A stretch of DNA of 29,419 bases from Chloroflexota bacterium (GCA_027316975.1 DAHVFL010000004.1:1-29419), one strand, 5' to 3'. Shown: positions 1-5,447, counted from the first letter of the stretch. Notes: generated by a model not told the origin, from the sequence alone. Translations and numbers: made by a program.

Positions 1-230
1 AGACACGTATTGCACGGATTTTGCGGCGCGATGTTGGCGTCTGGCCCGCCGGTGCAGAGCAATGTCTGCGCAAGGCGGCGAGCCAGCAAAGCTTTACCGA
101 TATGCTCCGGCCCGGTGAACAGGTAGGCATGGCGCACGCGGTCGGATACAATGGCGCGGCGCAACCCGTTGATGGCGTGTTCGTGGCCGACTATGCCCCA
201 ATCATTAGCGCTGGTGTGTGTTTCGCTCAT
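1..230 (-). CDS. holB: DNA polymerase III delta' subunit / DnaX-type clamp-loader ATPase, N-terminal part (partial)
   Basis: The gene runs off the left edge, so only about the first 76 residues are visible, read from an ATG at 230. The peptide has the clamp-loader AAA+ start: a GHEHAINGLRRAI segment, then HAYLFTGP followed by a P-loop-like GPEHIGKA and RRLAQTLLC, and a PCNTC pair of cysteines that would begin the family's zinc-binding module. In delta' subunits the P-loop is degenerate; here the Ser/Thr normally after GK is Ala, which favours delta' (HolB) over the ATP-binding gamma/tau subunit (DnaX). The role is loading the sliding clamp at the replisome. No strong ribosome binding site is seen before the ATG, but an upstream in-frame start is blocked by a stop. 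It is divergent from the serS transcription unit. HolB versus DnaX cannot be settled from this fragment. Confidence 0.75.
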   Translation of the reverse strand, partial: MSETHTSANDWGIVGHEHAINGLRRAIVSDRVRHAYLFTGPEHIGKALLARRLAQTLLCTGGPDANIAPQNPCNTC

Positions 231-327
231 GAAAGCATGGTAGCAGAAACGCTTGCTGAAAGCAAGATACAGGTTCCGCCAACAATCGGGTGCCAGGGCG
301 ACCCTTGCGGTCGCCCTGGCGCAGCTA

Positions 328-356
328 TTGACAAGCACGAACAGCGCTGGTACACT
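328..356 (+). promoter_or_regulatory. Sigma70-type promoter of the T-box/serS unit
   Basis: TTGACA at 328-333, a 17-bp spacer and TACACT at 351-356. Transcription would start near 363, just before the T-box leader. A short hairpin (292-320, arms GCCAGGGCGA) lies immediately upstream and may insulate it from the divergent gene. Confidence 0.75.
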
Positions 357-380
357 GCTAGCAGCAAAGAACAATGGCAA

Positions 381-610
381 TGAACGGGACAAGTACCTTT
401 TATCGAGCAAGAGAGAACTGCGGGTTGGTGCAACGCAGCCGCCGCCACGAAGGGAAATCCACCCGCGAGCCAGCGCGATAAGCGCCAACGGTGGCCCCCG
501 ATAGCAGGCAAGAGAGTTTCAAGCTCGCAAGAGCTTGAATAAATCAAGGTGGCACCACGATCCACGCATCTTTCGCGTCGTCGTCCTTCACATGGACAAC
601 GACGTTTTTT
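381..610 (+). ncRNA. Serine T-box riboswitch (tRNA-Ser-sensing leader of serS)
   Basis: The leader has the T-box landmarks in order: GGGACAAGTA (386-395) with the AGTA element, AGAGAG followed by a GGTTGGTGCAA distal-loop motif (about 412-433), a specifier region GAAATCCACC in which the codon aligned with known leaders is TCC (458-460, serine), and the T-box sequence AAGGTGGCACCACG at 546-559. The TGGC bulge has C where it must pair with the tRNA discriminator base; tRNA-Ser has G73, so this also fits serine. An intrinsic terminator follows (arms 576-586 and 594-604, then TTTTTT). In this class of leader uncharged tRNA stabilises the antiterminator, so seryl-tRNA shortage should switch on serS. 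The gene downstream is seryl-tRNA synthetase, which agrees with the specifier. Confidence 0.92.
576..610 (+). terminator. T-box-controlled intrinsic terminator
   Basis: An 11-bp stem, CGTCGTCGTCC (576-586) with GGACAACGACG (594-604) and one mismatch, has a 7-nt loop and is followed by six T. It is the terminator alternative of the serine T-box; the antiterminator uses the T-box sequence at 546-559 and overlaps its left arm. Confidence 0.85.
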
Positions 611-685
611 ATTGTTCGAGTGACAGAGCCAGGGCGAGGACAAAGCAACCGGAGGCGTTCATTTAAGCACTGTTGTAAGCACTGT

Positions 686-756
686 TGTCATCCTGAGCGC
701 AGCGAAGGATCTCTCGATGGGCAGTGCGCAGATCCTTCGCTACGCTCAGGATGACA
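686..756. repeat. Inverted-repeat element, family A, in the serS leader
   Basis: 27-bp arms (686-712 and 730-756) differ at one position and are separated by 17 nt. The arm begins TGTCATCCTGAGCGCAGCGA. The same arm sequence recurs at 22240-22309, so this is a dispersed palindromic element (REP- or MITE-like) rather than a local hairpin. It lies between the T-box terminator and the serS ribosome binding site, so it will fold in the serS mRNA leader. A further short stretch, GGCGGCGGCTCTGTCGCCTC (762-785), resembles the arms of family C elsewhere in the window. Confidence 0.85.
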
Positions 757-814
757 GATGGCGGGCGGCGGCTCTGTCGCCTCCCTGGAAAAAGAGGAAG
801 GAGACACCAGTATT

Positions 815-2107
815 ATGCTTGATCTCACGTTTATTCGCAACCATCCCGACGTTGTTAAGGAGGCGGCGCGTCTCAAAAACAATACGCTCGATATCGATTA
901 CCTGTTGGAAGTTGACCGGCAGGCGCTGGCGCTGCAACGGCAGGTGGAAGAGGGCCGCGCCGAACAGAACCAGATATCGAAGCGCGTGCAGCAGGCGGGC
1001 AAAGACAAAGAACTGCGCGAACAATTGATTGCCGGGGCGAAGGAACTCGCCGCACAAATCAAGGCGTTGGAGCCGCGCCTGAAAGCGCTGGAGGAAGAGC
1101 GGCAGCAATTGCTCTACTACGTTCCCAATATTCCCGATCCGAGCGCGCCCATCGGCAAGGACGAAAGCGACAACGTGCCGTTCAAATACTGGGGCGAGAA
1201 ACCGAACTTCGACTTTGAGCCGCTCGATCACTATGCCCTCATGCAAAAGCTGGACGTGGTGGACATCGAACGCGCCGTCAAAGTAGCGGGCGCGCGTAGC
1301 TATGCCCTCAAGGGCGACGCCGCCCGGCTCGAACTGGCGCTCATGAACTTCGCGCTGGACCGCGTGTCGCGCAAGGGGTTCACCCCGTTGATCGTGCCGG
1401 CCATGGCGCGCGATTTCGCCTTCATCGGCAATGGACAATTTCCGAAGGGGCGCGACCAGGTTTACGCGCTGGAAGGTGAAGACCTGTTCCTGGTAGGTAC
1501 CGCCGAGGTCTCGATCACCGGCATGTACAAGGACGAGATTCTCAAGGCCGAAGAGCTGCCCCTGACCTTTGTGGGATATTGCCCCTGTTTTCGCAAAGAG
1601 GCCGGTACCTACGGCAAGGATACACGCGGGGTCTTCCGCATCCACCAGTTCAGCAAGGTTGAGCAATATGTGATCTGCAAAGCCGACCATGCCGAATCGG
1701 TGCGCTGGCACGAACAACTGCTCGCCAACTCGGAAGAGCTGGTGCAGGCGTTGGAACTGCCGTACCGCGTGGTCAATGTCTGCACGGGCGACATGGGCGA
1801 TGGCAAAGTGGGTATGTACGACCTGGAATGCTGGTTGCCCAGCGAGGGCCGTTACCGCGAAACTCACTCGTGCTCGTACTTCCACGACTGGCAGGCGCGC
1901 CGCGTCAATATGCGCTACCGCGACGAAGACGGCAAGGTCAAGTTTGTGCATACCCTCAACAATACCGCCATCGCTTCGCCGCGTATCCTGCTGCCCCTCT
2001 TCGAGATTCACCAGCAGGCCGACGGCAGCGTGCGCATCCCGGCAGCCCTGCGCCCCTTCATGGGCGGGCAGGAGTATATACGGCCAAAAGAGAAAGTCAG
2101 AATATAG
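815..2107 (+). CDS. serS: Seryl-tRNA synthetase
   Basis: Class II aminoacyl-tRNA synthetase that charges tRNA-Ser with serine in the cytoplasm. At 430 aa it has normal bacterial length. Residues 1-105 form the N-terminal coiled-coil tRNA-binding arm (MLDLTFIRNHPDVV start, then long charged helices). The catalytic core follows, with the motif 2 region FRKEAGTYGKDTRGVFRIHQ, the MYDLECWLPS segment, and a motif 3 region ending NTAIASPRILLPLFEIHQ. The ATG at 815 is chosen over the longer in-frame start at 758 because it has AGGAAGGAG at 795-803 and begins exactly where the family begins; the upstream extension is repeat-derived. Regulation is by the serine T-box upstream. The TAG stop lies at the edge of a long hairpin. 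Identity is secure. Confidence 0.98.
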   Translation: MLDLTFIRNHPDVVKEAARLKNNTLDIDYLLEVDRQALALQRQVEEGRAEQNQISKRVQQAGKDKELREQLIAGAKELAAQIKALEPRLKALEEERQQLLYYVPNIPDPSAPIGKDESDNVPFKYWGEKPNFDFEPLDHYALMQKLDVVDIERAVKVAGARSYALKGDAARLELALMNFALDRVSRKGFTPLIVPAMARDFAFIGNGQFPKGRDQVYALEGEDLFLVGTAEVSITGMYKDEILKAEELPLTFVGYCPCFRKEAGTYGKDTRGVFRIHQFSKVEQYVICKADHAESVRWHEQLLANSEELVQALELPYRVVNVCTGDMGDGKVGMYDLECWLPSEGRYRETHSCSYFHDWQARRVNMRYRDEDGKVKFVHTLNNTAIASPRILLPLFEIHQQADGSVRIPAALRPFMGGQEYIRPKEKVRI

Positions 2108-2154
2108 CAAAAGAAGGAGCGATACCCTTGTGAGGTGTCGCTCCTTCTTTTGCT
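2106..2154. terminator. Bidirectional hairpin between serS and the convergent small gene
   Basis: 21-bp arms (2106-2126 and 2134-2154), 20 of 21 matching, 7-nt loop. It starts inside the serS stop codon and ends inside the stop codon of the convergent gene at 2153, so it can serve both. The inner part (GCGATACCCTTGTGAGGTGTCGC) partly resembles the family B repeat found at 17181 and 19583. Confidence 0.75.
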
Positions 2155-2302
2155 ATACTTGGTCAAATTTCTTTTGAGCCACAGCGCGCGCAAATCGCTT
2201 CAACTCAACCTTTTCCTTTTCTTTCCAGCGATTGGTATAGCCGCGCTTATGTGGCTTGCACAAGGGGCAGGAGCGTTTCTTATTTTTGTACATTTTTCTC
2301 AT
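2153..2302 (-). CDS. Small basic protein with a CxxC motif, function unknown
   Basis: 49 aa, very basic, with a SCPLCKPHKRGYTNRWKEKE core: a CPLC pair followed by KPHK and RWK motifs, then a charged helix. I recall similar short CxLCKPHK proteins in other bacteria as uncharacterised, possibly metal- or nucleic-acid-binding, but no function is established here. The ATG at 2302 is chosen because AAAGGAG lies 7 nt upstream on the minus strand; the longer reading from 2356 has no such site. A possible promoter upstream is TTGACG (2380-2375) with a weak TATGCG 17 bp further on. It is convergent with serS and shares its terminator hairpin. Confidence 0.6.
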   Translation of the reverse strand: MRKMYKNKKRSCPLCKPHKRGYTNRWKEKEKVELKRFARAVAQKKFDQV

Positions 2303-2419
2303 ACTACACTCCTTTATGCTTGAGAGACAGGTAGCTGTTCTTTTGTTATGGCGCATAGAATATACGTTGCCTCACGTCAAAATCTTACCTCAAGACCCTG
2401 CTAAATTTCCCAAAAATGC

Positions 2420-2448
2420 TTGACACAAACGGCACAGACTGCTATACT
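2420..2448 (+). promoter_or_regulatory. Promoter of tRNA-Arg
   Basis: A near-consensus sigma70 promoter: TTGACA (2420-2425), 17-bp spacer, TATACT (2443-2448), placed 24 bp before the tRNA. Confidence 0.85.
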
Positions 2449-2472
2449 GACATGCAGAGAGAATACCATCAT

Positions 2473-2545
2473 GATCCCGTAGCTCAGTGGATAGAGCGTC
2501 TCCCTGCGGAGGAGAAGGCCGGAGGTTCGAGCCCTCTCGGGATCG
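2473..2545 (+). tRNA. tRNA-Arg (anticodon GCG)
   Basis: A complete 73-nt cloverleaf including the discriminator base G; CCA is not encoded. Acceptor GATCCCG pairs perfectly with CGGGATC. The D arm is GCTC/GAGC. The anticodon stem TCTCC/GGAGA encloses the loop CTGCGGA, giving anticodon GCG at 2506-2508 for the arginine codon CGC. The T arm is GGAGG-TTCGAGC-CCTCT with one G-U pair. Most bacteria read CGC with an ACG (inosine) tRNA, so GCG is worth noting. The last 30 bases are duplicated at 3739-3768: this gene is the attachment site of the islet that follows. No terminator lies directly downstream; the likely original one is now at 3772. Confidence 0.95.
2516..2545. repeat. Left attachment repeat (tRNA-Arg 3' end)
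   Basis: 30-bp direct repeat, identical to 3739-3768. This copy is part of the intact tRNA. Confidence 0.85.
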
Positions 2546-3034
2546 TTACAACACGTAGTCTGCTGCCCACTTCACATTCTTCTCCTGCTTATTCTTCGAT
2601 GGTGTCAGCCGCAGAGAACACTCGTTGCCGATGCCCTGAGCAGGAACTAAGTGAACCTTATCTGTATCTGGACTGTAGACCGCAAAATAGTCCACATCAC
2701 CCTGATACTGGCGTTTCTTCCAGCCTCCCTTTCCCCCTGTACTACATCCTGAAAATTTCAGCGCCCCGTCTGTGTTTGTAGCCATCCATGCGGTTTTGCA
2801 CTGGATGCGCCAGAAACGGCCATCAGCGTCCTCAATAACCAGATCATAGCGGTGCATATAGCCGTAAGGTGTCAGTACAGTGTATCCTTCACGGACTAAC
2901 TCTGTGGCAATAATCATTTCACTCTCAGTACCCTGTGAACTCTTCGGGACTTTTTGTTTGGGAGTTGGACGAAGAATACCCATAGCAGCGATTCCCTTCA
3001 TTGGAAAATGGGCAGTCATTCGCCCGTTTTCCAT
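2546..3034 (-). CDS. PD-(D/E)XK endonuclease-like protein
   Basis: 162 aa. The body matches the PDDEXK_5 type, a family that includes the intron-encoded homing endonuclease I-Ssp6803I. Visible elements are a helix SQGTESEMIIATELVREGYT with the leading Glu, then RYDLVIEDADG with the metal-binding Asp, then FWRIQCKTAW, where Q-C-K stands for the (D/E)xK motif, followed by a FSGCSTGGKGG segment and VDYFAVYSPDTDKVHLVP. It would cut or nick DNA in the cytoplasm; the target is unknown. The start at 3034 is the longest; an ATG at 2983 has a better site (GAAGGGA 9 nt upstream) and gives 145 aa. Its stop codon (2546-2548) abuts the last base of the tRNA, so tRNA read-through is antisense to it. It lies 9 bp after the broken ORF in the same unit. 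Confidence 0.75.
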   Translation of the reverse strand: MENGRMTAHFPMKGIAAMGILRPTPKQKVPKSSQGTESEMIIATELVREGYTVLTPYGYMHRYDLVIEDADGRFWRIQCKTAWMATNTDGALKFSGCSTGGKGGWKKRQYQGDVDYFAVYSPDTDKVHLVPAQGIGNECSLRLTPSKNKQEKNVKWAADYVL

Positions 3035-3043
3035 TTCTTTTGT

Positions 3044-3349
3044 TTACATATTTTGCAGCGCAATCATGTGTTCCTCTGGAAGGACACTTCTGAAAGTCTG
3101 CGGAGCATTCTCCATGAGAGCTTCAATCCAGCCTGCAATGCGTCCGGCTCTCCATAATTCGGGGTGTGTTGGCTCGGTTAAAATCGCTAGAAGATAATCC
3201 CGGACAATATGGCTGGTCAGGGGAAAAAGTGGCCGGTGCCGTTCGTCCTAAAACTCCAGGTAACCGGTAGTATATCCATCATGAAAAGGATCATTGGGAC
3301 CGTTCAAGACAATGGTCGCATTTCCTACCACTATAGTTTGCTCTGCCAT
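3044..3349 (-). pseudogene. Small ORF interrupted by an in-frame TAG, unknown function
   Basis: Reading from the ATG at 3349 (good site AAAGGAG 10 nt upstream) gives 33 codons, MAEQTIVVGNATIVLN...GYLEF, then TAG at 3250-3248, then 67 more codons in the same frame, DERHRPLFPLTSHIV...ALQNM, to a TAA at 3046-3044. Both halves look like natural protein, and the second half has no start of its own near the break. It is therefore a gene with one premature amber codon: a recent point mutation, a sequencing error or, less likely, programmed read-through. I do not recognise the family. It heads a two-gene unit with the nuclease under the strong minus-strand promoter at 3467-3439. If the TAG is real, polarity could lower nuclease expression. 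Confidence 0.6.
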
Positions 3350-3406
3350 GACGTAAGTACTCCTTTCACCTCTTGGAGCTAATGTGTGACAGCTTGACCA
3401 CGGCAT

Positions 3407-3439
3407 TTAAACTGTGGTAGCTAAGCTACCACAGTTTAA
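3407..3439. promoter_or_regulatory. 33-bp palindromic operator
   Basis: 16-bp perfect arms, TTAAACTGTGGTAGCT (3407-3422) and AGCTACCACAGTTTAA (3424-3439), around one central base. It overlaps the -10 and predicted start of the minus-strand promoter and lies upstream of the repressor gene. The divergent XRE protein encoded at 3517 is the obvious candidate to bind it. The right arm and centre would also fold in the minus transcript. Confidence 0.7.
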
Positions 3440-3467
3440 TTATAACAGTCTATCTTGTTGCAGTCAA
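3439..3467 (-). promoter_or_regulatory. Strong minus-strand promoter of the broken ORF/nuclease unit
   Basis: On the minus strand: TTGACT (3467-3462), 17-bp spacer, TATAAT (3444-3439). The -10 touches the palindromic operator, so repressor binding would block it. Its -35 overlaps the -35 of the divergent promoter, so the two compete for polymerase. Confidence 0.8.
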
Positions 3468-3486
3468 GTGGCCCACCTGTTATACT
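3458..3486 (+). promoter_or_regulatory. Promoter of the XRE repressor
   Basis: TTGCAG (3458-3463), 17-bp spacer, TATACT (3481-3486). It lies 30 bp before the start codon at 3517 and is divergent from, and overlapping with, the minus promoter. Confidence 0.75.
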
Positions 3487-3516
3487 GAGGGCAAACTACT
3501 ACAAGTGAGGTGTTGT

Positions 3517-3729
3517 ATGATTCGGCTTCGTGTCAAAGAAATAGCTCAGCAGCAAGGTCTTGGTCAGGGAAAACTTGCGCGAATGGCCGATGTTGATATT
3601 AAGACGCTTGCCCGTATCTATAAAAACCCATATGCAGAAGTTTCGTCTGTGACTCTCGAAAAGCTTGCCCGCGCTTTATCCGTCTCTGTCGCGAATTTAA
3701 TTGAAGAAGTTGATGAAACTAGGAAATAG
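3517..3729 (+). CDS. XRE (Cro/CI-type) helix-turn-helix repressor
   Basis: 70 aa, essentially one HTH domain: MIRLRVKEIAQQQGLGQGKLARMADVD then a recognition helix segment and TLEKLARALSVSVANLIEE, the usual Cro/CI pattern in which a QGKLARMADVDIKTLARI stretch carries the turn. The ATG at 3517 follows GAGG at 3507-3510; a GTG at 3505 would add four residues but has no site. It is divergent from the broken ORF/nuclease unit, with a 33-bp palindrome between them, so it probably represses that unit in the manner of a small phage or plasmid switch. It ends 9 bp before the right attachment repeat, so it belongs to the islet. DNA binding is secure; the target is inferred. Confidence 0.85.
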   Translation: MIRLRVKEIAQQQGLGQGKLARMADVDIKTLARIYKNPYAEVSSVTLEKLARALSVSVANLIEEVDETRK

Positions 3730-3738
3730 CCGATCTGC

Positions 3739-3768
3739 AGGCCGGAGGTTCGAGCCCTCTCGGGATCG
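3739..3768. repeat. Right attachment repeat (tRNA-Arg 3' fragment)
   Basis: Exact 30-bp copy of tRNA positions 2516-2545. It lacks the acceptor 5' strand and the D and anticodon arms, so it is not a tRNA gene. Confidence 0.85.
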
Positions 3769-3771
3769 CCT

Positions 3772-3808
3772 ATGCTGAATTGACTGGCAAAGTCAATTCA
3801 GCATTTTT
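3772..3808 (+). terminator. Intrinsic terminator, probably the original tRNA-Arg terminator
   Basis: A 13-bp perfect stem, ATGCTGAATTGAC (3772-3784) with GTCAATTCAGCAT (3792-3804), 7-nt loop, and a T tract. It starts three bases after the tRNA fragment, which is where the terminator of an uninterrupted tRNA gene would be. Today it would terminate the repressor transcript. Confidence 0.85.
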
Positions 3809-3875
3809 CGTTTAATTTGGTTGATGTCATATAGTGCCTCTTGTAAAAAATCTTACTCTGAGTATGTGCGATGTG

Positions 3876-3904
3876 TTGGAATTCATACAGATATATGGTA
3901 TGGT
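3876..3904 (+). promoter_or_regulatory. Possible promoter of the toxin-antitoxin pair
   Basis: TTGGAA (3876-3881), 17-bp spacer, TATGGT (3899-3904), 46 bp before the antitoxin ATG. The hexamers are moderate matches only. Confidence 0.45.
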
Positions 3905-3950
3905 GTAACTGTACAAGAACTTCGATATGCGAAATAATGAAGAGGGAAGC

Positions 3951-4190
3951 ATGGCAAGAGAAGTCCGAATCAAAACCAGAGTTTTGCCAGGAGGCAAGAT
4001 CGAAATTAGCACACCGCAACTCATTCCCGGCCAGGAAGCGACCGTTGTTGTTACAGTCGAAGACGCCGGATCGAGAGCGCAATCTCATGTGATCGACATT
4101 TTGAAGGGTTTACCGGGGCATCAACTTTTTCAGAATGCTGGAGAGGTTGACGCTTATATTCGTCAAGAGCGTGATGCGTGGGAAAGTTAA
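3951..4190 (+). CDS. Antitoxin of a VapBC-like pair
   Basis: 79 aa. The N-terminal half (MAREVRIKTRVLPGGKIEISTPQLIPGQEATVVVTVED) looks like a compact beta-rich antitoxin DNA-binding module. The C-terminal half (HVIDILKGLPGHQLFQNAGEVDAYIRQERDAW) resembles the helical tail that wraps PIN toxins; VDAYIRQERDAW is common at the ends of such antitoxins. The ATG at 3951 is preferred over 3927 because GAGGG sits 5 nt upstream. Its TAA overlaps the toxin ATG (TAATG), giving translational coupling. It would neutralise the toxin and probably autoregulate. The family assignment rests on the partner and the tail; the N-terminal fold is not identified with certainty. Confidence 0.75.
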   Translation: MAREVRIKTRVLPGGKIEISTPQLIPGQEATVVVTVEDAGSRAQSHVIDILKGLPGHQLFQNAGEVDAYIRQERDAWES

Positions 4191-4636
4191 TGCTCCCTGA
4201 GACGGGTAAAATTTACCTGGATGCCAATTGTTTCATTTACAGCGTAGAGCGTATTGATCCGTATCGCGAAATTCTGGATACTTTGTGGCAAGCTGTCAGC
4301 GGTGGGCAAATTATGGTCATTACTAGCGAGCTAACCTTGCTGGAAGTCCTCGTCAAACCTCTCAAAGTTGGCGATATTACCACCGCTACGATTTTCCGAA
4401 CGGTGCTTCGGCATTTTCCTGATGTTTATATGCTGCCTATCTCACAAAACATACTGGAAGAGTCGGCCAGACTTAGAGCAACTATTGGCCTTAAAACACC
4501 TGATGCGCTTCATGTAGCTACTGCCATTTTAAGTGACTGTGTCCTGTTCTTGACGAACGACTATGCTTTTCGTCGTGTATCCGAATTGAATGTAGTGGTA
4601 CTTGACGAAGTCTCTCGTTTAGATGATCCCGAATAA
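4190..4636 (+). CDS. PIN-domain ribonuclease toxin (VapC-like)
   Basis: 148 aa, one PIN domain. The acidic metal-binding residues are all visible: Asp11 in KIYLDANCF, Glu52 in LTLLEVL, Asp105 in KTPDALH and Asp124 in LTNDYAF. PIN toxins of this type cleave RNA, often tRNA or rRNA, when freed from the antitoxin. The ATG at 4190 overlaps the antitoxin stop; the upstream GTG at 4178 is in frame but would begin inside the antitoxin without benefit. AT-rich compared with the queC side, and next to the tRNA islet, it is probably accessory DNA, although it lies outside the right attachment repeat. Confidence 0.88.
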   Translation: MLPETGKIYLDANCFIYSVERIDPYREILDTLWQAVSGGQIMVITSELTLLEVLVKPLKVGDITTATIFRTVLRHFPDVYMLPISQNILEESARLRATIGLKTPDALHVATAILSDCVLFLTNDYAFRRVSELNVVVLDEVSRLDDPE

Positions 4637-4649
4637 TCGGTAGCCGATT

Positions 4650-4678
4650 TCGACAGGAGCCCGCTTTTGTGGTACACT
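4650..4678 (+). promoter_or_regulatory. Promoter of queC
   Basis: TCGACA (4650-4655), 17-bp spacer, TACACT (4673-4678), 67 bp upstream of the queC start. Confidence 0.65.
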
Positions 4679-4745
4679 CTCTTTGCCCTGAGAAATATTG
4701 GGGCTTCTTTGTGTTCCATGGACATTGCGGGAGAAAACAGCTATT

Positions 4746-5447
4746 ATGCAGCAGAAAGCCGTCGTACTGCTATCGGGAGGGTTGGATTCCAGCACCGTGC
4801 TGGCTATTGCCCACCGGCAGGGTTTTGAACTCTATGCTATCGCTTTTGAGTATGGGCAACGCCACCGGCGCGAGGTTGAAGCGGCAGCAGCCATTGCGCG
4901 CCATTATAATGTCCTTGAGCAGAAAACCGTTCACATTGATTTACGCGCCTTCGGTGGCAGCGCGCTGACATCGGACATTGCCGTCCCGCATGGCCGCAGT
5001 GTAGAAGAGATGGCACAGAACATCCCGATTACTTACGTCCCCGCTCGCAATACCATCTTCCTCTCGTTCGCGCTGGCGTATGCCGAAGTGAGCGGCGCGA
5101 ATGACATCTTTCTCGGCATCAACGCCATCGATTATAGCGGCTACCCCGATTGCCGGCCCGAGTACCTGGAAGCGTATGAACGCATGGCGAACCTGGCAAC
5201 CAGAGCCAGCGCTCAGGATGGCCGGCATATGCGCATACACGCGCCTTTGCTGCGCCTGGGCAAAGCGGATATTGTTCGCAAAGGCGTTGAACTGGGTGTT
5301 CCCTATAAGCATACATGGAGCTGCTACGAGGGCGCTGAACTGGCCTGCGGCGCTTGCGATAGCTGCCTGCTGCGCCTGGCCGGTTTCGCTGAAGCGGGTC
5401 TAACGGACCCCATAGCCTACGTTCAGCCTGTTGCATATAATTTGTAG
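4746..5447 (+). CDS. queC: 7-cyano-7-deazaguanine synthase
   Basis: QueC makes preQ0 from 7-carboxy-7-deazaguanine, ammonia and ATP, in the queuosine pathway. 233 aa. The PP-loop SGGLDSS is at residues 10-16, and the C-terminal zinc site is CYEGAELACGACDSC (Cys193, 201, 204, 207). FEYGQRHRREVEAA and PARNTIFLSFALAYAE are also typical. The ATG at 4746 has GGGAG upstream (4729-4733) and begins where the family begins; the longer reading from 4698 starts in non-coding sequence. The TAG stop (5445-5447) lies inside the left arm of an inverted repeat, so the repeat has set the last residues. The next gene is a queuosine-precursor transporter, matching this role. Confidence 0.96.
   Translation: MQQKAVVLLSGGLDSSTVLAIAHRQGFELYAIAFEYGQRHRREVEAAAAIARHYNVLEQKTVHIDLRAFGGSALTSDIAVPHGRSVEEMAQNIPITYVPARNTIFLSFALAYAEVSGANDIFLGINAIDYSGYPDCRPEYLEAYERMANLATRASAQDGRHMRIHAPLLRLGKADIVRKGVELGVPYKHTWSCYEGAELACGACDSCLLRLAGFAEAGLTDPIAYVQPVAYNL

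Larger units (their letters stand above)
2516..3768. mobile_element. Small tRNA-Arg-integrated islet (about 1.2 kb) without integrase
   Basis: The 3' end of the tRNA (2516-2545, from the variable loop to the discriminator base) is repeated exactly at 3739-3768, which is the signature of site-specific integration into a tRNA gene. A 13-bp Rho-independent terminator lies just after the right copy and not after the tRNA itself, as expected if DNA was inserted between the tRNA and its terminator. Between the repeats lie a PD-(D/E)XK nuclease gene, a small ORF interrupted by TAG, a large palindromic operator with divergent promoters, and an XRE repressor. The DNA is more AT-rich than the flanks. 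No integrase, transposase or phage structural gene is visible, so it is either a satellite moved by another element's enzyme, a decayed remnant, or a unit that uses its nuclease for movement. Confidence 0.8.

Noticed and set aside
746..2110. 454-codon minus-strand frame opposite serS
   Set aside because: Shadow frame of a clear SerRS gene; no motif and no start site.
3739..3768. Second tRNA gene
   Set aside because: Only the 3' 30 bases are present; no acceptor 5' strand, D arm or anticodon arm.
4637..4745. preQ1 riboswitch before queC
   Set aside because: No C-rich loop plus A-rich tail pattern of the preQ1-I aptamer could be found in the 109-nt leader region.
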